From Earliella scabrosa (Eukaryota; Basidiomycota; Agaricomycetes; Polyporales; Polyporaceae), in contig JABYQQ010000007.1 in NCBI GenBank assembly GCA_022605405.1, forward strand, positions 1,302,001 through 1,366,000: DNA of 64,000 nucleotides. Reading direction: 5' to 3'. The notes below the pieces were generated by a model, which did no database searches, had not been told where the DNA came from, and worked only from the letters and a program-made list of their open reading frames with translations. Positions within the stretch are counted from its first letter, which is position 1. Each line of letters starts with the position of its first letter. Of the stretch, positions 44,022 through 55,115 are shown piece by piece. A program made the position numbers and the translations under genes.

Positions 44022-45331
44022 CTAGAGCCAGAAGCGGGGTTGGAGGCTGCCGGAGGACGGCATGTCGATTTGAAAGAGCCATAGTTGATCCGGCTCGCGG
44101 GGGAAGATAACCCCGCGCAAAGTGCATTTTTTCTTCGAATGAACAAAAACCGTCAGTATACTCAAGGTACGTTAGATCTGAAGAACAACTCACGATGTGT
44201 CTATCCAGCTCACGAGCAGCAAGCGTGGCTAATAGTCCTTTGGTGGGCTGCAAAGTCTTTCCGGTGCAGACACGGCATACATTCACTTGGCGTGCATAAT
44301 CAGGCTGGCCTGAGAACTGCCATGGGCGAGATTAGCAACGTTTGGCTCGCCATATTGACCTCAAGACGGAAAACTGAACATACCAAAAAACGCATCGACA
44401 CCTTCTGCGCGAAGTCCGCTTCAAAAGCGCGCACATTGTGGTCGGGCATCTCAGTATAGTCCTGGTTGAGCAGCTTGTCTACTCGGCAGCCGAATTCGCC
44501 ATAGGTAACGGACGAATCAATGAACTTGCTCTGTCGGCTGGTGAGACCCCCGCGGTAGGGCTCTTGAAGTAACTCTACCTGCAAGACGAGACAACAGTGT
44601 GAGCATCACGTAGCGGAAACGAAGATGGCTTATTTAATCACCCTCGAGCCGCTGCGCGCCGAAGGCTGGAAGCTGGGAGAGCTTCCACCTGAGGTGTCGA
44701 CCAGCGCAGGTTGGGTGAGAGGGGTGCGAGTCATTGAATGATTGTAAACCATCACGGTGTCGAAGGTTGAGGTTGTGGGGAGGGTCATGCATCGTCGCAA
44801 GACATCCGAGCTTTGCCCAAAGGCGGTATTGGAATAAGGAGTCCGGAAGAAATGAGGGCCAGGGGCGCAACCGTGAGCTGGTAGAGTGTTGTAATGGTAG
44901 GGACGCGGAGCGCATTCCGGAGGGTGCTCCATGGTGGATCCACGACTCAATGCAGGAGTTGACGCGGTTGGGGAACTGGTCATGTCCGTGTTGAGCACGA
45001 TCGGATACTGAACATCCGCCGAGGGACGAATGTGCAACGCGTGCGGCGCCATGGCGGATTTCTCGGGACCAGCGACGTCCAGCGGGGTGAGTGGGGGCGA
45101 GCCTATAGCACGGGAGCCCATGACGATGTCGTGCATTGCACTGGATCCGCCTTCAACCCAGCTTGTAGGTTCCTCCGTGAATATGGGGTTCGTAAGATCC
45201 CTGCTCCCGTTGTCGAGGCACGGCCCGAAGCCGAAGTCGATCTCGTCTTCAACCGACACGAGGGAAGCATCCCAGTACAACTGATTGAGGTCAGACAGTT
45301 GAGGGTCTCCGTTGTTCTCATAGCGAGACAT
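44022..45331 (-). CDS. unknown protein, paralogue pair member 2
   Basis: The ATG at 45331 gives MSRYENNGDPQLSDLNQLYWD. An upstream ATG directly followed by GTGAGT suggests a leader intron. The N-terminal half is low-complexity (Ser/Thr/Pro). After an intron the conserved block reads VELLQEPYRGGL, then SSVTYGEFGCRVDKLLNQDYTEMPDHNVRAFEADFAQKV in short matching pieces, then (intron) RQVNVCRVCTGK, QPTKGLLATLAARELDRHI, then an intron of 61 nt (44133-44193) and KKCTLRGVIFPREPDQLWLFQIDMPSSGSLQPRFWL. Unlike its partner, it has C-x2-C (CRVC) and H-x3-C (HIKKC), so a zinc-binding finger is possible. About 340 residues. Function unknown; it could be a DNA-binding regulator. Confidence 0.7.
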
Positions 45332-45639
45332 AGCCTGCAGATCTCTGTAAGCGCAGTTGGAAACACAGACATTGATCGACACTCACCATGGTCGAAGCGG
45401 TCGCAGAGGCGGAGAGCGGGGTAGAAAGTGGCGAGTGTACGTATGTACAGATAGCAGCGCAATTATACGAGGACCAAGGGTAATATACAACATGGGATAT
45501 GACCCAAGCCAGCCCAAATGGATAACCAGAAAGCTCGGGCATAGCGGGATATCCTTAAGCTGAAACTGGCGGCGCGAGGGGGTGTCATGATTCGCAGGAG
45601 GGAGAAACAGCGAACTTATCGAGATATCCTGATCCGGAC

Positions 45640-46610
45640 ATAGCACCGGTGTCGAGTATCCCACGATGAATTTCTAGGTCGGGCATTGACGGGCGTTCCG
45701 ACATGGTCTGGAAGCTGTAAGAGTAGCATAGTAAAGTAAGTAGAGGGTAGGGGTCAAACAGTGACTATGGATCTCACCGTTAGTTAGGACCGCGGGCCAG
45801 CTGGCGCGGCGACAGGAAGCTGGGAAGTCGAGATACCTGCAGATTGTACAGCTTGATATCCAGCTAGCGCTGCCTGGGCCCGGGCTCAGCGCGCCGGAGA
45901 AGTTGAAGCCTGACTCCCGCCCGTCGAGCTGACTGCGGTTCATGACCGCGAGTGCCCGGTGCACATCCAGCACATCATCAGCGGACGGCAGTGATGGAGA
46001 GAAGCACCTCGTTATCTGCATGCCCTGAGGACGGCCTAAGTAGCGCACAGTACTAGAGAAAGGGGATGGCATGGGAGAGCCGGAGGAGAATTGCAGCTCG
46101 TGCTAGTCAGTCAAGGAGTTCAGCAGTAAAGATGATGCAGATAGTCAAGAGCTCACAGTATATATCGGAGGGGTACCGCAGGCTGTATGTCCGATCCCAG
46201 GCCGGAGGCACATGTGGTTGAGTTGGGCGGTGACGGTGACAGCCATGGGAGCTTAACCGGCTGCTCCGAGTCTCGTCCGGTGATCAGGCTCTACACCATC
46301 TTATTCCTTATGTCTGCGAAATCGCAAAAGCAAGACAGCCGTTCCATCATTGACATGGTATTGCGACCCAACGACAATGGACATACCTTGGTATGGCTTT
46401 CGCGCCGCAGCGGGCTCGGACACGCCGACTTGCAGAACCCAACACGCAGTAGTGCCGTGTCCGACGCGATGGCCGCTAGGAGCATGCTCCAGATACTTCC
46501 AGTGCCACCATACGGATTGATGCATTGCATGACTCGCATGTGTCGAAGATGTGTCTCGCCGCCGCAGGCAGTGTCGATGTTAGGCAGGTCGAAGCAGGGT
46601 CGATGTTGAT
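45640..46610 (-). pseudogene. possible third, degraded or unresolved gene of unknown function
   Basis: Two exon-like stretches are visible on the minus strand. One, around 46390-46600, reads ACGGETHLRHMRVMQC and continues to KSACPSPLRRESHTK in front of a GTATGTCC donor. The other, around 45776-46072, starts at an ATG (MPSPFSSTVRYLGR) and ends in front of a GTGAGATC donor, with a CTTACAG acceptor about 60 nt on. They could not be joined into one frame. Cys/His spacing in the first stretch is finger-like, and the position next to the unknown paralogue pair suggests a decayed relative, but no clear shared motif was found. Confidence 0.25.
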
Positions 46611-46779
46611 CAACATCTATCTGGATGAGCGTCTAACGCATGTAAGTCCGAAACCCCGATGATCCAAGCCTCTGAGCTAATCTCTCCAGCGGATGCGTCC
46701 GCTGTGAGATACTTATGAATAAGGCGTAGCGCCGGCGAGCGGCAGAGCCCGCTCCCTTTTTACAAGCTTATTATCGTTC

Positions 46780-46791
46780 GACGTTAACGTC
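46780..46791. repeat. 12-bp palindrome in a longer imperfect inverted repeat
   Basis: GACGTTAACGTC is a perfect palindrome. The flanks TTATTA on the left and TAATAA on the right extend it to an imperfect inverted repeat of about 35 bp (46769-46803). It lies in a gene-free stretch, about 950 nt before the pyrophosphatase gene. Confidence 0.7.
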
Positions 46792-47714
46792 GTTGTTAAT
46801 AAGTACTACATGCCTCCGCCACAGTAAGTGTGGATATGGATCTCGCATAGCCCCGTCAAAGTCACCGAGAAAGAAGGTCGCGGTCGAGACAGTGGGACCG
46901 CGGCGCATGAGCATGACGCAGCATGGAGCTGGAAACCCACAGTCCACTCATGATGCATGAGTCCCTAAGCACTGCAGGAGGCTCAGGGAGCAGAGGAGGG
47001 CCCGCTGAGTGCGGTAGCAAACGACGGCGAGCTTCGGCGACACAGCGGGACCTACATAGCGGGACGTTGAGGAGGCGATGCGTGTGAAAGTGCGCGTGAC
47101 ATATCACGTGGAGCGATTTTTTCGAACTGAGGGCCCCAGGACGTCCAGGAACCACAAGACCCACTACCTCAAAAAGGTAGCGGGGATATTCACGACGGCC
47201 TATGGAAGCACCGACCGCGTGGATGGCCCACCCTCAAGAGACTTAGGAATTCGAGTAGACATTCGCTAGCCTCTATGACGTCATAATACTTGTTTCTCAG
47301 TACTTACTGACCAACTCAAGCGTCTCGAGTCATAAGGATGATCAAGGGCATGTAAATACCAACAGCAAGAACCTCCAATGAATCTGAATGCGCGTGTACG
47401 TGTGCGTGCTGGCGGGTGCGAGCGATTCTGCCTGGATTCTGCTCTTCGTCATGCCAGCCCAATGACTGGCCGCTCAATGTCGATCTTGACAACGGCGATA
47501 CAGCATGTGTGATTGCGTGCAGAATGACCCATTTGCAAGTGGCCGAGTGGTCGGTTCTTCCCAGGTATAGCTGATACGACTGTTGGATACGTCGCGACGA
47601 GAACGGGGGCGGTGGATGGAGGCGGGAAATGGGCGGAAGGGGATAGGTGGGGGGAAGATTATCTAGCCGATGGCGATAATCGTTGACGGCCAAGGGAGGA
47701 GCTCCGCAGGGGTC

Positions 47715-47720
47715 TATATA
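47715..47720 (+). promoter_or_regulatory. TATA box of the pyrophosphatase gene
   Basis: TATATA in the context GGGGTCTATATACCATA. It lies only 28 nt before the first ATG (47743) and 88 nt before the second (47803), so transcripts driven by it would probably start near or after the first ATG. Confidence 0.6.
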
Positions 47721-47742
47721 CCATACCCCATTTCGGTCACGG

Positions 47743-49126
47743 ATGAGTGCATTCGCCCTTCGACGGCTCGCACACCACGCTCGTCTCCTCTCCTCCTCCA
47801 CCATGGCCCGTAAGTCGCCCCCTCCTCCCTCACCGTCCGCCAGCTCACCATCCAACCAGAATACAGCACTCGTCTCATAGGCGCACCCAACACGCTCGGT
47901 GAGTATCCTCCGTCATCCCAGATCTCCATCGCTGCACGCGGAGATGCTCCTGATCTGGGCCAACATCTCTCTCCCTCGTCCTCGGCCTCCCCCATGACCA
48001 CATACTCATCTCTGGGCGCCCACAGAGCACCGTGTGTTCATCGAGCAGAACGGCAGCGTCGTCTCGCCCTTCCACGACATCCCCCTCTTCGCCGACCAGA
48101 CCAATGGCATCCTGAACATGGTCGTCGAGGTTCCCCGCTGGACCAACGCCAAGATGGAGATCTCCAAGGAGGAGCCGTTCAACCCCATCAAGCAGGACGT
48201 GAAGAAGGGCCGCCTCCGCTACGTGCGCAACTGCTTCCCCCACCACGGCTACATCTGGAACTACGGCGCGTTCCCCCAGGTGCGTCCCTTTCGCTATCCT
48301 CGATCTGCGCGAGCCACGATCTCAATCTCTATTGCCGCGCAAACCTCGGCTTCCCCAATCGACCTCTCGTTATCTCGTCCCGTGCACGTGTCTCCCTTCG
48401 TCCGTCTCGCGTGCAGACCTGGGAGGACCCGCAGCAGACGCACCCCGAAACCAAGGCCAAGGGTGATAACGACCCGCTCGACGTCTGCGAGATCGGCGAA
48501 CAGGTCGGCTACGTCGGCCAGGTCAAGCAGGTCAAGGTCCTCGGCATCATGGCCCTCCTCGACGAGGGCGAGACGGACTGGAAGGTGATCGTCATCGACG
48601 TACGCGACCCGCTAGCGTCGCGCATGAACGACATCGAGGACGTCGAGCGCCAGCTCCCCGGCCTCATCCGCGCGACGAACGAGTGGTTCCGGATCTACAA
48701 GATCCCCGACGGCAAGCCCGAGAACAACTTTGCCTTCTCCGGCGAGGCGAAGAACAAGAAGTACGCGACCGAGATCATCCACGAGTGCCACGAGGCCTGG
48801 CGCCGCCTCGTCTCGGGAGAGAGCCCCGCCAAGACGGCGTCGTACGACCTCTCCATGTGCGTGGCGTTGAGCGTCCTGCTTGTGCGAATGATTCCTAGCC
48901 TCTTTTTCTTGCAGCCGCAACATCTCCATCCCCAACTCGCCCGGATACACTCGCAAGGACGACCCGGCCTACACTGGTCTCCCGCCCGATTCGCGCAAGC
49001 CCCCGGCGCCGATCGATCCGTCCAGTACGTGTCTCCGAACACTCATCCCGTCCGCATCCATGCTGATGGGCGATTCTACCTCTACCAGTCTCCAAGTGGT
49101 TCTACATCGCCTCTGCCCAGGTATAA
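47743..49126 (+). CDS. IPP1: Inorganic pyrophosphatase (family I)
   Basis: The enzyme splits pyrophosphate to phosphate and keeps nucleic acid, amino acid activation and other synthetic reactions going. Two in-frame ATGs exist. The first (47743) adds [20 protein letters not shown], an Arg/Ser-rich stretch without acidic residues that looks like a mitochondrial presequence. The second (47803) starts the usual cytosolic form. After an intron the protein reads [34 protein letters not shown], then the family signature [12 protein letters not shown] with its metal-binding aspartates. Further blocks are [51 protein letters not shown] and a C-terminus [11 protein letters not shown] after an intron with a GTACGTG donor. 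Five short introns. The catalytic residues seen are intact. A cytosolic or dual location is inferred from the two starts. Confidence 0.95.
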
Positions 49127-49545
49127 ACTGTCTCGCAGGCGTCTCATGTCATGTAGGTATCAGAAGCAGTAACGAAAATCCGCATCTCCCCTTGCTTAGC
49201 CCGACGAATTCATACGATCGCGTATATGATTGTCCTGCGTGCAACGCTCAACATAGAGACATAGAAGACTGTTTCGCGAGACCCGGTGGTTCGTGCACAC
49301 GAGGACGCGGCGAAAGCAACCTGATGGTTGCGTTTCGCTGGTCGACCGTTCTCTCCACGGCGCGTTAGATCTCAAGTGTGCCATCCACCTACATAGCCGC
49401 ATAGACTCGGGATGAGGACGCGAGTGTTGTCAATAATGGTGAGGATATAGTACGCGGTACAGGATAGATTGCAAGAGGCCATTGAGACAATGTTGCGTGC
49501 AGAAGAGAACATCGTAGAGAGAGCATGTATGTCGTAGTGGGATCA
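49127..49545. other. convergent intergenic region
   Basis: This is the 3' flank of the pyrophosphatase and of POM152. Nothing recognised. Confidence 0.5.
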
Positions 49546-52500
49546 TTACCTAGACTTTTCGCCGCCATCCTGCTGGGTGGGCGGATACCTGCAGTACCTG
49601 TCGGAGATCGACGTGATCGTCCATGTTCCTGTACGACACCGTCAGCCGCAAGGAACGCGCACACGAATGACAGAGACGACATACCTTCCAACGCGGAGAA
49701 GATCGAGTACTCCTTCGTCGTCACGCCCGACACGGTGTGCGTCTCGAGCACCTTGCCCTGTGCGCCCTTGCGCGGGCTCAGCTCCGCGCGCTGGTACGTG
49801 AACGTGAACGGCGGCTCGCCGATGAGCGTGAACACGATCTCGGCCTGGTCGCCCTCGTGGATGTCCTGCACGATGCGCTTCCCGTGCCCGACCTGCGCCG
49901 CGGGAAGCGCGTGCACCGTGTACCGGAGGTCCGTCACCGCCGTCTTGCACATCTTCTGCTGGTGCGCGACGGACGTGATCGCGAACTCGCCCGGGTGCTG
50001 CTGCGCGACGGACCAGGGCGAGAGCTTCGCCTCCTGCGTGTGCGCCTTGCCGTTCGCACGGAAGCCGATCGTCCATGGCGGCGTGCCCTCGAGCTGGAAG
50101 GGAATCGAGTCCCCGACGCAGTAGTCCTCGCGCCGGCTGAAGGGGATGATCGCCGCCGTCTCGGCGACGTCGACCCAGATGCTCCGGAAGAGCGGGTCGG
50201 GCGCGACCTGCTCGCAGTGGCTCGCGTCCTTGACGGAGTCGATTGTGACTTGGTGGGGGCCGATGGAGCGGAAGGTGTAGTCGGGGAGGTGCAAGCGCCA
50301 GGTCGAGTCCCATAGCTCGACCGTCTCCGTGTGGACCTCGCTTGCTGCCAAGTTGCGGACCGAGACTTGCACCTGGAAGGGCGGCGTGCCCTCGAGAACG
50401 ATGAGACCGTCACTACCGGATTGGTCGTGGGCGGTGAGCGCATCGTTAAAGCAGTAGGACAGACGGTTGTGGTTCTTGAATCGTGCGGAAGGTCGCATGA
50501 GGACTTGCTGCTCGAACAGCAAGCGCTCCGAGCGAGGAATGATCGCGTCCTTGTTCTTGGCCAAAGGATACGCTGCGTCTCCGATCTGCTTGACCTCGTA
50601 GTAGATGCGTGCAGGCTCAGACGTGCGAAGCTGGAATCGCGTGCGGGGCTGAATGGTGCTGAAGGTTGGCTGATCGAGGAGTTTTGTCGCGCCAAATCCA
50701 TCGTCCTTGGCGATGTTGTACATGATCTGGAAAGGTGGCCGGCCTGGGAGCGCATTGAGATCGTGCAAGTGGGCAGAGAGGGAGTTACATACCGGTGAGG
50801 TCCAGGTCGACATGATCGTTCATGCCTTCGCAGATCGCAGGGAGGATGTGTGAACCGTTGAACCGCTCGTAGGTAGACTGCACGTCCTGGGATAACTTCG
50901 CTGACGGTCTCGGCACGTGATCCACGCGGTAGGTGTCTTCGCCCTTGATCACAGTGCCTGGACACTGAGAGTCGGATACTTCAACAAGCTCGTACGTGCC
51001 TTTAGCGCTGACGCGGAGCTCATCGTTCAGAGACTTAAGGGTAGTCGTCTGGATGCGGTCAGGAGTATCTCGGTGACGATATTTGACGCGCCATGGCTGT
51101 GAACCGACATAAGATTGGTGGTACAGATTGAAAACGTTGAGCACGTACCCCTTCTCCGGTCAAGCGGAGGGGCAGAATCGCCTGCTCATGGTCGAGGATT
51201 GTGATGTGACGTTGGTCTGGCTTGCCATAGAACTTCACCGTAGGCTAGGATGACGTGAATAAAATGTGTGTCGAGAATATTTATCTGGCTAGTACTTACC
51301 AAGATACGTCGAACATTGACTGCAATACCCGGCACAGTCAAAGAGCGCTTGCAGCCATACGCGTCCTCCACGCTTACTATATGCCAGTAAGATACGACAC
51401 AAGCCAGGAAAACACTTGGAACGCACCTAGCTCCACCTCGAACGATCCGCCATCCTTGTCGATCGCCTTAGGAATGGGCAACGATAGGGTCTTCCTCGCC
51501 TTCTTGATGTCGCGGAAGGAGATAGTCTCCGAACCCTTCGGACCGACGATTTGCACCTCAATGTTCCACGGTGCAGTGCCCTACCATTACGCATATACAC
51601 GTCAGTCCAGTTTTATCGCGTATAGCGAATCGATCCACACGCACCCGGAGTTCGATATCCACGTCGACCTTGCTACCCGAGCAGCTACTAATGCTCTTCT
51701 TGCCCCGTCCTCCGTGCGCGTTACCAATGAAGTCGGCAGAGGGCGGTGGATGCACATCAAGCTCAATCGCGGATCCCTTGATGTCGACTTTCTTGTAGTT
51801 CGCGTCACTGACCTGGTGGATCTTGAACGTGTAGTGCCCACTGCGGTCCGGCTGCACGGTGAGCTCGCCACGAGCGGTGGGGAACGTCTTGGAGAGTTCC
51901 CGCGCGGGCTCGTTATCCCGTTGCGAGCGATAATACACCTGGAAGGGCGGTGTACCGTGGAGTACCAGAGACGCAGAGACGCCGATGTCGCCAGAGCTGT
52001 GCGGACCAAGATCAAGAGAAGTTAGCAAACGGATAAACGGAGGCGAACAAGCTAGAAGCTGGACGGAACAGGCGGACATACCACTCGTGTATCTTCTTCC
52101 ACTCAATCTCCGCAGAGGGCAGCGGCCGCTCCACGACCCTGCAAGTCTCGGGGCTAAGCACGTCTCCCTCGCAGTACTGGCCCTTGACGCCCAAGATGGT
52201 ATATTCGCCAGGAGCGCTTGCGCGCAGCGTAAGCTCCCGTCGCTGCGCTTGCGTCTCAAACGATTTGGTCCAGCTTTTGTACCGTTTGCTCGGCTTCGCA
52301 CCATCCTCTGCCGGTGGTGGTTCGTATTGCACTGTGACGTCCCATGGCGCATCAGCCATGTCGGCGTCAACAGCAGCGATAGTGAGAGGTGCTTCAGCTC
52401 CGATGAGGAGCGAAGCGGGTTGACCCGGACCGCAATGCTTGAAGGAGACCGAGGGCCGACGAAGGACGGTGACCGAGCGTGTGGTCACTAGAGCCCGGTG

Positions 52501-54069
52501 TTGTTCAGGGGTCGTTTTGCGTGCCAGTGCGGAGTTGTCGATATACTGTCCGGCCTGTGCGACATTTCCTAGCGCATCCGTCACTGAGTCGAGGACATAC
52601 TTGTGCGTGCCGAGCGCGTCCAGAACTACGGTGAGGGGCACGCGAACTTGGGTCGGCGCGCGCTGACCGAGTGTGCTAGACACTCGCCGGTCCTCGGCAG
52701 ATTGATGCTCGTGCTCCGGGCCCTCGATTCCCTCTACCATGAAGGCTTCCCGTTTGTGTCCGACCTCACGCTGCCAGCGCAAGCTCAGTGGTGGAACACC
52801 GTAGATGTCGATCTCGAGTTGTAGTTCCTCCCCAGCACCGCTCACTATCTTGGGAGTGGCACATCGCACGTCGTTCACGACCTCTGCGCTTTCGGGAGTG
52901 AACTCTGCGCGGGGACACGGGACGACTGTGACTTCACTTGGGTAGACGAGCCTTGCGTCGACGTTCGATTGATCGATGACACGGTCGAGGCGGAGTGTGC
53001 CGGGCTTGTTGAGGCGAATGTACGTTAGATGCTGCGTCTTCTGCAAGGAGCTGTGGCCCGAGCTGTATGTACTCTCGTCATCCTCGTCGTCATCGTACTC
53101 GTACTCGTCCAAGTCCTTTCTAGCCGCCGCGCGAACTAGCTGGAGTTGGTCGATGCGGCTTTGTTCAATAGCCCTGAGGTCCTTCGCGGACAGGTCAAGG
53201 TGTTCGATCTTGCCAGAGCTCTTGGAGGATTCCGAGTATGCAAGAGGCGTCAATATATACCTGACACTCGTCGGGTTGGTGTTGTTAAGGAGGAGAGGAA
53301 TGAGAACGTGAGAGCCGGGGGATGGTAGGCAGAAGGTCTCAGCGTGAGGGTTCAAGTGAGCCGTGCTTATAGGTGACATTCGGACAGTATGCTGTCCTAG
53401 TAGGTGGGTGTCTCGGCCTCCATTGAAGATGGAAACGCCGAAGTCGGGAAGGTAGTCCCACAAGATGGATGATTTAGTCACAGCCTCTATGTGAACGCTT
53501 CTGTCACCAGCCCTGTGCGCGTAGAGGTCGAAGACTTACCTGGTGATTGACCTGAGCGAATCAATGGACCACCGCCAATGTTGACTGAAATCCCTCCGAA
53601 TAACAAGCCGTCAAGCAGCCACAAAGTGATGATTTGCAGCGCAACCACGGCCTTGCTATACCTCAAGCGCGGTATTCGTAGCCACGAAAGGCCTGTGCAG
53701 TAGAGGAAGTCCACGATCATCCACTTTCTTGCGAAGCGTTGCGGGATGTCACTTGGCCACAGCCAATATTGTAGTAGGTCGTATACACGTATTGCCTGCC
53801 AAGCCATAAGCAGTCAGTTGACCGTCATGTAGACGAATGAGGGCTTCGAAGTGACGAGATGTGTCCAAGGAAAAGATGAGGGGGGTTTGGTCGCAGAGAA
53901 TGACGCTACACCAGTGCAATTGACAGAACAGAGAACGTACCATACATGCTGCACCAAGACTTAGCACATATCTCCTCTGGTCTGGAACCTCTATGAAGTT
54001 CTCTGGAATGCGGGGACGCGAACCCGGTGGTGGGGTCGCGGCGCCTTGGGCAGGCTTCCCGGTAGACAT
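49546..54069 (-). CDS. POM152: Nucleoporin POM152
   Basis: POM152 is a pore-membrane protein that forms the luminal ring of the nuclear pore complex. The ATG at 54069 gives MSTGKPAQGAATPPPGSRP and FIEVPDQRRYVLSLGAACM. Joined after an intron with a GTACGT donor, the next exon has IRVYDLLQYWLW, WMIVDFLYCTGLSWLRIP, then ALQIITLWLLDGLLFGGISVN, so two or three membrane segments lie at the N-terminus. The long luminal part consists of repeated Ig-like modules with a recurring G-x-PP-(F/W) phrase: YGVPPLSLRW, LHGTPPFQVYY, EGTPPFQVQV, EGTPPWTIGF, GEPPFTFTY. The C-terminal exon (GTWTITSISDRYCRYPP) ends at the TAA at 49546. Length is about 1,250-1,300 residues, close to the fungal norm. About eight introns. 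Identification rests on the membrane start and Ig-like repeat pattern. Confidence 0.93.
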
Positions 54070-55115
54070 CGTGTGGGCTGCCCAGTTCGACAAGGGCGTG
54101 ACAAAGACTTTCTGTCGTCAGGTTCGTAAAGCGTAATGCAGCAGCCTAAGTTAGAGGAAGAGGGAGGAGAGAGACATGGACGAAGCAGCACAAGGTCATG
54201 AACAATGACGGCCTCGTCGACTGTGGCACTGGCACGTCGCGCTCACAGGAGCCACGTGACCGACGCGCGAAAACGCGCACCACGGCGTGCAGACCCGAAT
54301 TCCAGGACCCCTGACAGTCGCGTGGAATACCTATGACAGTCAAGCCCACCACGAGAATTTCACTGGTCTGTCTCGTCGCGCGGAAGGTTGCATGTCACGT
54401 CCATGTCTCGAGTATGTCCCAAAACACGTGACGTCATCCCCGCGACAGCATTGTCAAAGCTCCTTGACACGCTCGCCAAGGACGCGACAGAGACATGTCA
54501 AAGAGATTCCACGCGAAAGGAAGCGCTCACGTGACCTTACAGCTTTCATGTCGCGCACTGGGAAATTTGACAGGAATGTCTGTGAGGGGGTTGACTGTCG
54601 TAGGTATTCCACATGGCTGTCGGGGGTCCTGGAATCTGGCGCTGCACCGTGACGCCGTGCACCACGAAAGTGGCGGAAGATCGACTCTGGATCGAGTCTA
54701 CTGAGGCCCCCTACCTTGGCCGTTCATGACAACGAATCCCGTCGCCCATAGCCAGGTCTAGCGGTTGTGATGGACTAGTGTATTACGAGCGCAAACGAGC
54801 GCAACAGCATGGGATACAGGCGAATATAACGCGAACTAGGACTATCGAAAACAACTACTGCAGAAAACAGGAAAGCGACAGCACTGGCCCTGCAACTCCA
54901 AGTGGAAACCTCATAGACGAGTAGGTAACTGGGAAACCGAATCCGAAGGGACTCATACAGCAGATACGTCTAGCGTAGCGCACATATCTAAGAGCAAACG
55001 ACCTTGATGATGAGCGAGTAATCCAAGAGGGCATGGAGTGACCGAATCACGGAATGAACGACGCGTGAATGCATAAAAGGGTAAGTCGGAATGGTCATCG
55101 AAGGACCCTGCGAGA
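54070..55115. other. POM152 promoter region with inverted-repeat element
   Basis: About 1 kb lies between the POM152 start and the stop of the Pls/PosA-like gene. No gene was seen. It contains the ~400-nt inverted-repeat element (54271-54669) and at least three CACGTG-type motifs (about 54253, 54425 and 54528). Confidence 0.5.
54271..54669. mobile_element. MITE-like element with ~70-nt terminal inverted repeats
   Basis: The left arm (about 54271-54348) and right arm (about 54586-54669) are reverse complements with good but imperfect identity. Shared blocks in order are CACGGCGT, GATTCCAGGACCC, ACAG-TGTGGAATACCTA-GACAGTCAA and a closing C/G run. The 237-nt interior has no reading frame and is rich in GTC/GAC and CACGTGAC motifs. 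Size, long inverted ends and lack of coding sequence fit a miniature inverted-repeat element or a fold-back element. No target-site duplication was confirmed. Confidence 0.55.

Larger units (their letters stand above)
45332..47742. other. intergenic region with possible third gene and a palindrome
   Basis: No gene is well supported here apart from the low-confidence candidate entered separately. It contains a 12-bp palindrome (46780-46791). From about 46800 to 47700 no reading frame is convincing. The last part holds the pyrophosphatase promoter. Confidence 0.45.

Noticed and set aside
49642..50315. Long open frames in other phases over the POM152 C-terminal region, on both strands
   Set aside because: They are shadows of the real POM152 exon, produced by its high GC content at third codon positions.
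54045..54093. POM152 start eight codons further upstream (54093)
   Set aside because: That codon is TTG. The first ATG in frame is at 54069.
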